Positions 1-7,956 of a stretch of 64,000 bases of DNA are shown here, piece after piece (the stretch's first letter is position 1; every line of letters starts with the position of its first letter). Source of the stretch: an uncultured Parabacteroides sp. (GTDB taxonomy: Bacteria > Bacteroidota > Bacteroidia > Bacteroidales > Tannerellaceae). The translations under genes were made by a program, and so were the position numbers. The notes under the pieces were generated by a model. The model saw only the letters and a program-made list of their open reading frames with translations, did not search any database and was not told the origin of the DNA. The DNA is taken from NCBI RefSeq assembly GCF_905196875.1, contig NZ_CAJJWO010000008.1:61959-125958 (forward strand), read 5' to 3'.

Positions 1-147
1 AAGATAGCCACCTGTTATTCTTTAGATGCTCTGGAACTTGTAGAAGCCTACAAAAAAGGAGAGTTAAAAGGCAAACTGAAAGAAATTGTGGCTGAGTTGG
101 ATGAAGAATCAAATCCGGTGGTCATGTTGGTAAAGTATAAGGGTTAA
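1..147 (+). CDS. C-terminal end of a probable 6-bladed beta-propeller protein (partial)
   Basis: Open reading frame entering from the left edge and stopping at TAA 145-147; only the last 48 residues are visible. The tail (…LKEIVAELDEESNPVVMLVKYKG) has the pattern of an acidic stretch, then NPV, then a final beta strand. That pattern ends many Bacteroidales 6-bladed beta-propeller lipoproteins. The assignment is by resemblance only, since the propeller itself lies outside the window. It is followed within 15 nt by the promoter of the next gene. Confidence 0.5.
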   Translation, partial: KIATCYSLDALELVEAYKKGELKGKLKEIVAELDEESNPVVMLVKYKG

Positions 148-161
148 ACTCAGTTTATCTG

Positions 162-192
162 TTGTGTATCTGCCGGAGAGTCTTTATTTTTG
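162..192 (+). promoter_or_regulatory. Bacteroidetes-type promoter for the acyl-CoA ligase
   Basis: TTG at 162-164, a 20-nt spacer, then TATTTTTG at 185-192, which fits TAnnTTTG. Transcription would begin near 199, just upstream of the ATG at 216. This argues against the longer reading frame that begins with a TTG inside the promoter. Confidence 0.65.
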
Positions 193-215
193 CACAAAAT
201 ATAAGCATTTGTGCT

Positions 216-1880
216 ATGATACAAGAAAACTTCATTAAGATATATGAGAACAGTTTCAAAGAGAACTGGGTCTTACCTGCTCTGACAGATTACAGCAAGA
301 ACGTTACTTTTACTTTTGAAGATGTGGCAAAGGAGATTGCCCGTATCCACATCCTGTTTGAAGAATGTCAGATCCGTCGGGGGGATAAGATTGCCCTGAT
401 CGGTAAAGACAGTGCCCGCTGGTGCATCGTCTATATGGCGGCTGTTACGTATGGAGCGATTATCGTGCCGATCCTGCAGGATTTCAATCCGAACGATGTG
501 CATCATATAATCAACCATTCCGAATCGGTGTTCCTTTTTGTCAGTGATCGTATCTGGGATTCGCTGGAAGAGGATAAGATCGAAGAGGTACGCGGTGTGT
601 TCTCTCTTTCTGATTTCCGATGCCTGCACCAGCGTGACGGCGAGAGCATCCAGAAGCTGATGAAGTCGATGGATGAAAAGATGGAGGAGAAGTATCCGAA
701 AGGATTTTCCAAAGAGGATATCAAATACGCCGAGTTGGATAACGATAAGGTGGTATTGCTGAACTATACTTCCGGAACCACCGGTTTCAGTAAAGGCGTC
801 ATGCTGACCGGTAATAACCTGGCAGGGAACGTGACGTACGCCAAGACACTCGACCTGATGTATCGTGGCGACCGTGAATTATGCTTCCTTCCGTTGGCCC
901 ATGCTTATAGTTGTGCTTTCAACTTCCTTGTGCCGATGGCCGTAGGAGCCCACGTATATATGTTAGGTAAAGTCCCTTCCCCGAAGATCCTGCTGAAAGC
1001 ATTTGAAGAGGTGAAGCCGAACCTGATCCTGACGGTTCCGTTGATTCTGGAAAAGATCTATAAGAAAATGATCCTTCCGCAACTGAGTAAGACGACGATG
1101 AAGCTGGCCTTAAATATTCCTTTGCTGGACTCACGTATTTATGCGCAGATCCGTAAACATCTGGTGGATGCTATGGGAGGCCGCTTCCGTGAAGTGATTG
1201 TCGGTGGTGCCGCCATGAACCAGGAAGTAAGCGATTTTCTGTATAAGATCAAGTTTCCGTTTACGATCGGTTACGGAATGACGGAATGCGGACCGCTGAT
1301 CAGTTATGATCATAACGATGAATACGTTCCGGGTTCTTGTGGACAGGTATTGAAAGGAATAATGGAAGTCCGCATCGATTCCGACGATCCGTATAATAAG
1401 GTAGGAGAGATTCAGGTTCGTGGTGAGAACGTGATGAAAGGCTATTATAAGAATGAAGAGGCTACAAAGAATGTCTTTACCGAAGATGGCTGGCTTCATA
1501 CTGGTGACTTGGGTACGATCGATCATGATAACCGTATCTTTATTCGTGGCCGTAGCAAGACAATGATCCTGGGTGCAAGCGGACAGAATATTTATCCGGA
1601 AGAGATCGAATCGAAGATAAACAACCTGCCTTTCGTAATGGAAAGTATCGTTATAGAGAAAAACGGTAAACTGGTGGCTTTGGTCTATCCCGATTATGAC
1701 ACGGTGGACGGTACCGGGATCTCACACACCGACTTGCCGGTCATTATGGAGCAGAACCGGACTGAACTGAATAAGCAGTTGGCTTCTTATGAATATGTTT
1801 CGGAAATACAATTGTACCCGACCGAATTTGAGAAAACACCGAAGAAGAGCATCAAAAGATATTTATATAGTAATTACTGA
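216..1880 (+). CDS. AMP-forming acyl-CoA synthetase (long-chain fatty acid-CoA ligase family)
   Basis: A 554-residue ANL-superfamily adenylating enzyme that would activate a fatty or other carboxylic acid to acyl-AMP and then to the CoA thioester, in the cytosol or at the inner membrane. Motif A YTSGTTGFSKG is near residue 184, GYGMTE near 352, and the adenylate-binding TGD near 429, followed by a C-terminal domain with the SGQNIYPEEIE signature. Upstream codons (a TTG start at 162) are open, but ATG 216 is preferred because the promoter occupies 162-192. Long-chain FACL is the closest family by its short linker and the NIYPEE element; the substrate cannot be told from sequence. Monocistronic. 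Confidence 0.85.
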   Translation: MIQENFIKIYENSFKENWVLPALTDYSKNVTFTFEDVAKEIARIHILFEECQIRRGDKIALIGKDSARWCIVYMAAVTYGAIIVPILQDFNPNDVHHIINHSESVFLFVSDRIWDSLEEDKIEEVRGVFSLSDFRCLHQRDGESIQKLMKSMDEKMEEKYPKGFSKEDIKYAELDNDKVVLLNYTSGTTGFSKGVMLTGNNLAGNVTYAKTLDLMYRGDRELCFLPLAHAYSCAFNFLVPMAVGAHVYMLGKVPSPKILLKAFEEVKPNLILTVPLILEKIYKKMILPQLSKTTMKLALNIPLLDSRIYAQIRKHLVDAMGGRFREVIVGGAAMNQEVSDFLYKIKFPFTIGYGMTECGPLISYDHNDEYVPGSCGQVLKGIMEVRIDSDDPYNKVGEIQVRGENVMKGYYKNEEATKNVFTEDGWLHTGDLGTIDHDNRIFIRGRSKTMILGASGQNIYPEEIESKINNLPFVMESIVIEKNGKLVALVYPDYDTVDGTGISHTDLPVIMEQNRTELNKQLASYEYVSEIQLYPTEFEKTPKKSIKRYLYSNY

Positions 1881-1952
1881 TAAATATTTATATACTGATA
1901 GACAGTCGATTGCGTTTTTCCTGAAAAATAGTTGAAAAAAAAGTCTCTTATG

Positions 1953-1985
1953 TTGTACAACATGTATAATTAATACATACATTTG
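1953..1985 (+). promoter_or_regulatory. Promoter of the small acidic lipoprotein gene
   Basis: TTG at 1953-1955, a 22-nt spacer, and TACATTTG at 1978-1985 matching TAnnTTTG. The predicted start near 1992 gives a leader of about 45 nt before ATG 2036. Confidence 0.6.
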
Positions 1986-2035
1986 CATCGTTTTACAACA
2001 AGAAGACATTATAGACCGTTTAAATTAAAGACAAA

Positions 2036-2257
2036 ATGAAAAAGTTAGTTGCATTTGCTGCTATCGTTGCAGCCGTTTCTTTCACATCATGTGGTAACAA
2101 ATCTGCAGAATCAAATGCTGAAGTTGCTGAAACAGAAACTACAGTAGAAGAAACTCCTGCAGTTGTAGAAGAAGAAACTGTAACAGAAGAAGTTGCTCCT
2201 GCTGAAGGTGATTCAACTGCTGTTGCTACTGAAACAGAAGCTGCTCCTGCTGAATAA
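2036..2257 (+). CDS. Small Glu/Ala/Thr/Val-rich lipoprotein, function unknown
   Basis: A 73-residue protein with a clear lipoprotein signal: Lys-Lys, a hydrophobic stretch, then the lipobox FTSC with Cys at residue 19. The mature part is almost entirely Glu, Ala, Thr, Val and Pro with no aromatic residues, so it should be disordered and strongly acidic. It has its own promoter and an intrinsic terminator, so it is a free-standing, probably well-expressed gene. I do not recognise a family beyond short low-complexity Bacteroidales lipoproteins, and no function is proposed. Confidence 0.8.
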   Translation: MKKLVAFAAIVAAVSFTSCGNKSAESNAEVAETETTVEETPAVVEEETVTEEVAPAEGDSTAVATETEAAPAE

Positions 2258-2281
2258 TATTCAGTAATCAGTTAAAAGGAC

Positions 2282-2313
2282 AGTCTGTATGCTTACACAT
2301 ACAGACTTTTTTT
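2282..2313 (+). terminator. Intrinsic terminator after the small lipoprotein gene
   Basis: Perfect 10-bp stem (2282-2291 with 2298-2307), a 6-nt loop and a run of seven T ending at 2313. Confidence 0.85.
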
Positions 2314-2333
2314 GTTTATAACGGTATAATAAT

Positions 2334-4388
2334 ATGAAAAGAAATCTACTCATCTTTCCCGCAATCGCATTATTAAGTCATACTGTCTGTGCACAAACTC
2401 CGGTCGATATGAACCTGTCGTTACAAAATGTTGAAATACAGGGTAAACGTTTCACCGGACTTAGTGGTGGAGAGGTAAAACGCCTGCAGGTTGAAAATAA
2501 CCTGAGTAGTGTAAGCAATACGGTGTCGGAAGCTTTTCGCCAGATGCCTTCCCTGGTTACGGATATTGAAGGAGGGATAACATATCGTGGTTCCGCTAAA
2601 ACAGGAATGCTTATCAATGGGATTCCTTATGGGTTGTTAGAAGAATATAGCGGTGATGTACTGATCCAGTTGCCAGCCTTGTTTTTTAATCATATCTCTA
2701 TGTCTGCGTTGCCGGATATCTCTTTGGTACCTGATGGGGATGCCGGATTACTGAACTTGTCTTCTTCCTCTTACACGAAGGATGATTCGCCATTGACTGT
2801 TACGCTAGGGGCGGGTTTGCAGGAACGGTATAATGCCGGAGCTATCGTGAATCTACATCCGGGTAAATTCCATATCGTGGGTAAGTATAACTATCGTAAG
2901 GAATATCGTAAACGTTCGTTCGATAAGACAACAAAAACGGAAACGGGGACAACGATCATGAATAACAATGCGGCTGCCCGTCCGGATGTTCATCTGGCCG
3001 ACCTGAGTGTAGGGTATGATCTGACTTCCACTGATTTGCTGACGGTATATGGATTGTATCATCTGATGGATTACAGCCGGTATGGTGGTATAAATAATAA
3101 AGTATTGAACCCTGATGGCAGTGTAAAGAATCAGATGACTCGTCACCGCTATAATGATCAGCGGCAGGATGCATATGCCGTGGAAGCTCGTTGGAATCAC
3201 CAGTTCGCTAATCCGTTGGATCGGTTGACGGTTACTTTCAACTATAACGACTTCGGATACGATGAGGATAATCAGTACGAGAATGAGAAACCAGGTACAG
3301 GAGTTATTCTAAAGAAAGATAATATGTTTATCAATCAGGATAAACATAATTATTATCTGTCGGCAGCCTTCAGTAAGTTGTTTGCGGATGACTGGTATTT
3401 TAAAGCCGGCTATATCGGACGTATTAAACATGAGAAATATTATACGGAAACGAATGATATAAATATGGAGACTGGCGCCTGGACTCTGGTAGCAAACAAA
3501 TCGTATGATTATTCTTTTAATCGTAATACACATTTGCTTTATGCCTCTCTGGATAAACACTGGGATCGCTTATCTGCCGAAGTGGGGGTACAAGGTGAAG
3601 TAAATGCTCAAAAATTTGAAGAGAAGAGCTCTACTCGTTTCCATGTTTATCCAAGAGCAACGTTTTCTTTGGAAACAAATAAGAATGGAAACCTGTCTTT
3701 GAGTTATCTGCAACGTGTGATCCGTCCCTATGGTGCTGACCTGAATCCATTTATTCAGTATGGCGACCCGACCCATCTGACACAGGGAAATCCGGATTTG
3801 AAAGATGAGTTTATCCATTCGTTGGAGCTTTCTTATTCGTGGGTTACGAAGTCTTTTCGTGTTACCCCGGCTCTCTATTACCGGAATAAGTCGAACCGTA
3901 TCATGGAAGTGATGGACGAGGAATCGATCTGGCAGAAGATGAATATCGGTCATAGCCAGGCGCTGGGTGTTGAATTGTCCGGCAACTGGGATCCGATCCG
4001 TATCCTCAATATCAGTTTCTCGGGGAATGTTTATCGCGACGAGATAGACGGACGTACAATCGGATATGAAGAGAAGAAGTCGATGGTTTGTGCCGATCTT
4101 AAAGGGAGTATAAGTATTCATATAACTCCGACTACGGAACTGCAAGTGGATGGTTTCTATATCTCCGACCAGCTGACTCCGCAAGGGAAAATAAAAAGCC
4201 ACAGCAGTGTGAATGCCGGGCTCTCCCAGTATTTCATGAATCGTAAGTTGCGTGCTAATTTAAGCATCAATAATATATTTGATGGCCTGGAAGAGACGAC
4301 CATTATCGATACTGATAAAATGCAGATAGAGCAGATCCGTAATCGTGATGCACGGGTTACGTGGCTGACACTGACATATAGCTTATAA
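2334..4388 (+). CDS. TonB-dependent receptor-like outer membrane beta-barrel protein
   Basis: A 684-residue protein with a signal peptide (MKRNLLIF…VCAQ), a plug-like region at about residues 40-140 (VSEAFRQMPSL, GSAKTGMLINGIPYGLL) and a long series of alternating beta strands to a C-terminal aromatic/Leu ending. It probably sits in the outer membrane and takes up a ligand, or is a structural relative of TonB receptors. It lacks the N-terminal CarboxypepD_reg-like domain and a clear TonB box, so it is shorter than SusC-type porins. No partner lipoprotein gene is next to it, so the ligand is unknown. It follows the acidic lipoprotein gene by 76 nt but is separated from it by a terminator. Confidence 0.75.
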   Translation: MKRNLLIFPAIALLSHTVCAQTPVDMNLSLQNVEIQGKRFTGLSGGEVKRLQVENNLSSVSNTVSEAFRQMPSLVTDIEGGITYRGSAKTGMLINGIPYGLLEEYSGDVLIQLPALFFNHISMSALPDISLVPDGDAGLLNLSSSSYTKDDSPLTVTLGAGLQERYNAGAIVNLHPGKFHIVGKYNYRKEYRKRSFDKTTKTETGTTIMNNNAAARPDVHLADLSVGYDLTSTDLLTVYGLYHLMDYSRYGGINNKVLNPDGSVKNQMTRHRYNDQRQDAYAVEARWNHQFANPLDRLTVTFNYNDFGYDEDNQYENEKPGTGVILKKDNMFINQDKHNYYLSAAFSKLFADDWYFKAGYIGRIKHEKYYTETNDINMETGAWTLVANKSYDYSFNRNTHLLYASLDKHWDRLSAEVGVQGEVNAQKFEEKSSTRFHVYPRATFSLETNKNGNLSLSYLQRVIRPYGADLNPFIQYGDPTHLTQGNPDLKDEFIHSLELSYSWVTKSFRVTPALYYRNKSNRIMEVMDEESIWQKMNIGHSQALGVELSGNWDPIRILNISFSGNVYRDEIDGRTIGYEEKKSMVCADLKGSISIHITPTTELQVDGFYISDQLTPQGKIKSHSSVNAGLSQYFMNRKLRANLSINNIFDGLEETTIIDTDKMQIEQIRNRDARVTWLTLTYSL

Positions 4389-4392
4389 CAAG

Positions 4393-4420
4393 AAGTCCCC
4401 GGCTCAGGGACTTTTTGTTT
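4393..4420 (+). terminator. Terminator between the barrel gene and the convergent NDH-2 gene
   Basis: Stem AAGTCCC (4393-4399) with GGGACTT (4407-4413), followed by TTTTGTTTTTT. It serves the plus-strand gene. On the minus strand no good T-run follows. Confidence 0.7.
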
Positions 4421-4421
4421 T

Positions 4422-5708
4422 TTACTCATCCTTTTTTCTTTTAGGGATATATATTATCAGGCGGATGGACTGATCGTAAGTGAAGTAACTCCATACCCAT
4501 TCTATCAGCACCATCAGTTTATTCTTGATCCCCAGGATGGAACGAAGGTGTACCCCCATCCAAACCATCCAGGCAATGAATCCCTGTAACTTCAGTTTTT
4601 TCAGGTCGGCAACGGCTTTGTTGCGTCCTACGGTAGCCAGTGTTCCCAGGTTTACGTAATGGAAGGGCTTTAGTTTTTTACCGGCTTCCAGCTGTTTGAG
4701 ATTCTCGGCCAGGAGGTTTCCTTGCTGGATAGCCACCTGGGCAACTTGCGGGTGCCCGTTCGGATATTCTTCTTCCGTTTGGAAACAGACGTCGCCTATG
4801 GCAAATACGTTTGTCATTCCCTGCATCTGGTTAAATTCGTTCACTGTAATCCGACCACCCCGATTCAACGATTCCTTATTGATATGATCGAAATGAGTGG
4901 CGGTCACACCACTCACCCAAACGAGTGTTTTTGTCGTGATAGTGGAATTATCGTCCAGTATGACTTTCCCGTCCTGATAGTCTGTTACCCGTTTATTCAA
5001 AATGACGTTTACACCCATTTCTTTCAGGAACTTTTCTGCGTTGACTGATGCTTCAGGAGACATTGCTCCAAGTAATTTAGGAGAACCTTCTATCAGATAG
5101 ATATTCATATCCGATTGCTTCAGGTCCGGATAATCTTTCGGCATGACGAACTTTTTCATTTCAGCCAGCACGCCGGAGACTTCAACTCCTGTGGCACCAC
5201 CGCCTACAATAACGACATTCATCAGTGCCTGCCTTTCTTCCGGATCGGTGCAGATTGTCGCTTTCTCAAAGTTGGAAAGTAGCGTGTTCCTGAGTTCGAG
5301 AGCCTCCTGGATGGTTTTCATCGGCAATGCCTTTTCTTCAATGGTCTTGTTGCCAAAAAAGTTAGTAACGGTTCCAGAGGCGATTACCAGATAGTCGTAG
5401 GTTAATTCGCCGATGGAAGTCTCGATCAGATTACGTTCGGCGATAACGGCTTTCACTTCCGCCATCCGGAAGTAGAAGTCTTCCTGTTTCTGGAATATCT
5501 TACGGAAAGGAAATATGATCGATCCCGGTTCTAAGCCGGATGATGCTACCTGATACAACAGAGGGGGAAATTGATGGAAATTGTTCTTATCTATCAAGAC
5601 TACCTGGAAGTTGCTCCCTTTCAGTTTATTGGCCAGCTTTAATCCCCCGAAGCCGCCACCGATAATGACTACCCGCTTCTTATCTGTCTTTGCAATGTTG
5701 AAGCCCAT
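4422..5708 (-). CDS. ndh: Type II NADH dehydrogenase (NAD(P)/FAD-dependent oxidoreductase)
   Basis: 428 residues with two Rossmann dinucleotide motifs: FAD-binding VVIIGGGFGGL near residue 13 and NAD-binding VIVGGGATGVE near residue 167. The FAD-contacting AIGDV motif follows near 305. The C-terminal part (IEWVWSYFTYDQSIRLI) is hydrophobic and amphipathic, as expected for membrane attachment. NDH-2 enzymes pass electrons from NADH to quinone without pumping protons. The ApbE gene upstream on the same strand suggests a flavin/respiration theme, but the 98-nt gap leaves an operon uncertain. Confidence 0.85.
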   Translation of the reverse strand: MGFNIAKTDKKRVVIIGGGFGGLKLANKLKGSNFQVVLIDKNNFHQFPPLLYQVASSGLEPGSIIFPFRKIFQKQEDFYFRMAEVKAVIAERNLIETSIGELTYDYLVIASGTVTNFFGNKTIEEKALPMKTIQEALELRNTLLSNFEKATICTDPEERQALMNVVIVGGGATGVEVSGVLAEMKKFVMPKDYPDLKQSDMNIYLIEGSPKLLGAMSPEASVNAEKFLKEMGVNVILNKRVTDYQDGKVILDDNSTITTKTLVWVSGVTATHFDHINKESLNRGGRITVNEFNQMQGMTNVFAIGDVCFQTEEEYPNGHPQVAQVAIQQGNLLAENLKQLEAGKKLKPFHYVNLGTLATVGRNKAVADLKKLKLQGFIAWMVWMGVHLRSILGIKNKLMVLIEWVWSYFTYDQSIRLIIYIPKRKKDE

Positions 5709-5806
5709 GATGTTCTATTTTATGTTTTATAATAGAACAATCGGGAAGGGAATAAGTTCGGTGGAAATAAGCTAAGGCTTTGATTTGTAACTGAAGGTGT
5801 CTGCTT

Positions 5807-6814
5807 CTAGGGCTTTGGGACGAGGTATTGCCGGAAGCCTTCCGAATAGTCGGTACGGTATTCTCCGTTCTCATCCGCATAGATGAATAGATATTCCAGC
5901 TCTGGATGCTGCTGCTGGATTTTGTGGGCTTCTTCCCGGCCCATGGCCATAAAGGCAGTAGCGTAAGCGTCGGCAGTCATGCAGTCGGCGGCGATGACGG
6001 TGGCACTGAGGATGGGTTGGCCCGCTGGATAACCGGTTCGGGGATCGATGGTGTGGGCGTATTTCTTTCCGTCTTTGATATAGAAATTACGATAGTCGCC
6101 GGAAGTGGCAAGGCCATGACGACCACATAGCTGTACGATTTCCTGTAACTCCCGGTTGACGCCCGTAGGATCGTCAGCCGGTTTGGTGATGCCTATACGC
6201 CAGCATTCCCCTTTGGGGTTGACACCTTTGGCTGTCGTTTCGCCGCCGATATCGATCAGGTAGTTTTCTATGCCTTTGCTATCGAACAGACGGGCAATGA
6301 CTTCACAGCTACAACCATCTCCCAGGGAAGAACAGTTCAGCAGAAGCCGGGGATCATCCTTGACAATCTTTTTCCCTTCCAGACGTACTTTTCGGTAACC
6401 GACAAACGAACGGACACTATCTATTATGGCGGGCGTGATACTGTCGCTTTTACTGAAACCGAATCCCCAGAGGTTTATCAGCGGGGCACAAGTGATGTCG
6501 TAAATGCCATTGGTCTGTTCGGATACTTCCTTTGCTTTGTTGAATACTTCGACAAAGAGATCGTCCACTTCTATCTCTTTGTTCCTGTTCACCTGTGAGA
6601 TAATGGAGGTAGAGTCGAATGGATTCAGACAGTGGTAATAACACTGAAGCTCTGCTTGTATCTCGTCTTCCAGTGATTTTGTGTATTCTAACTTGATCGT
6701 GTAAGGTGTATGGAGCATCCCCGTTACTTCGAAGTACTGTTTTGGTTGTTTGCAACTATTCAGCAAGAGGATAATAAGGAAGGAGAAGGTGAGGGTAAGA
6801 TGTTTGTGTTTCAT
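5807..6814 (-). CDS. apbE: FAD:protein FMN transferase (ApbE family lipoprotein)
   Basis: 335 residues beginning with a lipoprotein signal (lipobox LLNSC, Cys at 21). ApbE attaches FMN covalently to Ser/Thr of flavoproteins such as NqrB/NqrC or RnfG, outside the inner membrane. The conserved HTIDPRTGYP segment is present near residue 258, and the DIGG motif (LIDIGGETTAKG) near 195. The usual S-x-x-K-G-x-x-x-D segment reads SSLGDGCSCEVI, so the Lys and Asp of that block are replaced; this is a noticeable deviation. Target proteins are not encoded in the window. Confidence 0.85.
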   Translation of the reverse strand: MKHKHLTLTFSFLIILLLNSCKQPKQYFEVTGMLHTPYTIKLEYTKSLEDEIQAELQCYYHCLNPFDSTSIISQVNRNKEIEVDDLFVEVFNKAKEVSEQTNGIYDITCAPLINLWGFGFSKSDSITPAIIDSVRSFVGYRKVRLEGKKIVKDDPRLLLNCSSLGDGCSCEVIARLFDSKGIENYLIDIGGETTAKGVNPKGECWRIGITKPADDPTGVNRELQEIVQLCGRHGLATSGDYRNFYIKDGKKYAHTIDPRTGYPAGQPILSATVIAADCMTADAYATAFMAMGREEAHKIQQQHPELEYLFIYADENGEYRTDYSEGFRQYLVPKP

Positions 6815-6847
6815 ACTATTTCGGATTGTAGACCGGTAATAAATATT

Positions 6848-6889
6848 TATGCATTCCCTATGGCACTATTGTGCCATAGGGAATGCATA
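6848..6889. repeat. Perfect 19-bp stem, 4-nt loop hairpin between argF' and apbE
   Basis: Arms 6848-6866 and 6871-6889 pair perfectly around TATT. No T-run follows on either strand, so it is not a standard intrinsic terminator. A second small stem (TGCCA 6894-6898 with TGGCA 6905-6909) shares the TGCCA/TGGCA core. It lies in the 107-nt gap between the argF' stop and the apbE start. Confidence 0.85.
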
Positions 6890-6921
6890 TCTGTGCCACA
6901 CCTATGGCATAACTTATATTC

Positions 6922-7875
6922 CTATAACCCCATAAGGATTTTCTTCAGGACAGTCTGTGCAGAGATCTCGCGGTTGGCAGCTTCCGGGATGACAATGCTT
7001 TGTGGGCTTTCGATCACGTCGTCAGTGACGATCATGTTACGGCGGACGGGAAGGCAATGCATGAAGTAAGCGTTGTTGGTCAGCGCCATCTTTTCCCTAT
7101 CGACAGTCCAGGCACGGTCTTTACTCAGCACTTGACCGTAATTGGGATCGGTGTAAGCAGCCCAGTTCTTGGCATAGATAAAGTCTGCACCTTCGAAGGC
7201 TTTCTTCTGGTCGTATTCAACACGGGCATTGCCGACGAACTTCGGATCCAACTCGTAGCCTTCCGGATGGGTAATAACGAATTCATAATCTGTAGCATTC
7301 ATCCATTCGGCGAAACTGTTGGGGACAGCCTGCGGCAATGCTTTCGGATGAGGAGCCCAAGTCATAACCACTTTCGGACGGGCAGTCTTTTTATATTCTT
7401 CGATGGTGATCAGGTCGGCGAAGCTCTGCAATGGGTGGCGGGTAGCGGCTTCCATGCTGAATACCGGACGACCAGAGTATTTGATAAACTCGGAGATAAT
7501 CTTCTCGTTGTAATCGTCTGCTTTGTTTTCGAAGCGGGCGAAAGAGCGCACGCCGATAATGTCGCAGTAGCAGCCCATAACCGGGATTGCTTCCAGCAAG
7601 TGTTCCGGTTTGTCGCCATCCATGATGACGCCGCGTTCGGTTTCCAGTTTCCAGGCACCCTGGTTTACGTCAAGTACCATGGTGTTCATCCCCAGGTTCA
7701 TCGCAGCCTTCTGGGTAGAGAGGCGCGTACGCAGGCTGGAGTTGAAGAATATCATCAGTAACGTTTTGTTCTTACCTAATTCAGTAAATTGGAAGCGGTC
7801 TTTTTTGATTTCAAACGCTTCGACAAGCGCCTGCCGGAGGTCGCCCAAATCCTGTACACAAGTGAAGTTTCTCAT
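6922..7875 (-). CDS. argF': N-succinylornithine / N-acetylornithine carbamoyltransferase
   Basis: 317 residues of the aspartate/ornithine carbamoyltransferase superfamily. The carbamoyl-phosphate loop reads SSLRTR (near residue 47) in place of STRTR, and the C-terminal motif is HCLPVRRN (near 275), typical of transcarbamylases acting on acylated ornithine. In Bacteroides the orthologue uses N-succinyl-L-ornithine, so this step gives N-succinylcitrulline in arginine synthesis. A promoter -7 element, TACATTTG, lies on the minus strand at 7907-7900. Whether it prefers the succinyl or the acetyl form cannot be proved here; the succinyl form is more likely in this lineage. Confidence 0.88.
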   Translation of the reverse strand: MRNFTCVQDLGDLRQALVEAFEIKKDRFQFTELGKNKTLLMIFFNSSLRTRLSTQKAAMNLGMNTMVLDVNQGAWKLETERGVIMDGDKPEHLLEAIPVMGCYCDIIGVRSFARFENKADDYNEKIISEFIKYSGRPVFSMEAATRHPLQSFADLITIEEYKKTARPKVVMTWAPHPKALPQAVPNSFAEWMNATDYEFVITHPEGYELDPKFVGNARVEYDQKKAFEGADFIYAKNWAAYTDPNYGQVLSKDRAWTVDREKMALTNNAYFMHCLPVRRNMIVTDDVIESPQSIVIPEAANREISAQTVLKKILMGL

Positions 7876-7956
7876 ACTATCCTATTTTATTGTGAGCCAC
7901 AAATGTAACTATTTTTGCCTAAATAGGGATGGTATAGATAGAAAGATATCTTTTTA

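Noticed and set aside
3570..4202. 210-codon frame antisense to the barrel protein gene
   Set aside because: Shadow of the outer-membrane protein gene.
4393..4413. Terminator for the NDH-2 gene on the minus strand
   Set aside because: No T-run follows on that strand; it fits only the plus-strand barrel gene.
7000..7761. 253-codon open frame on the plus strand
   Set aside because: It lies wholly antisense to the well-supported carbamoyltransferase gene and has a His/Val/Phe-rich make-up typical of a reverse-strand shadow.
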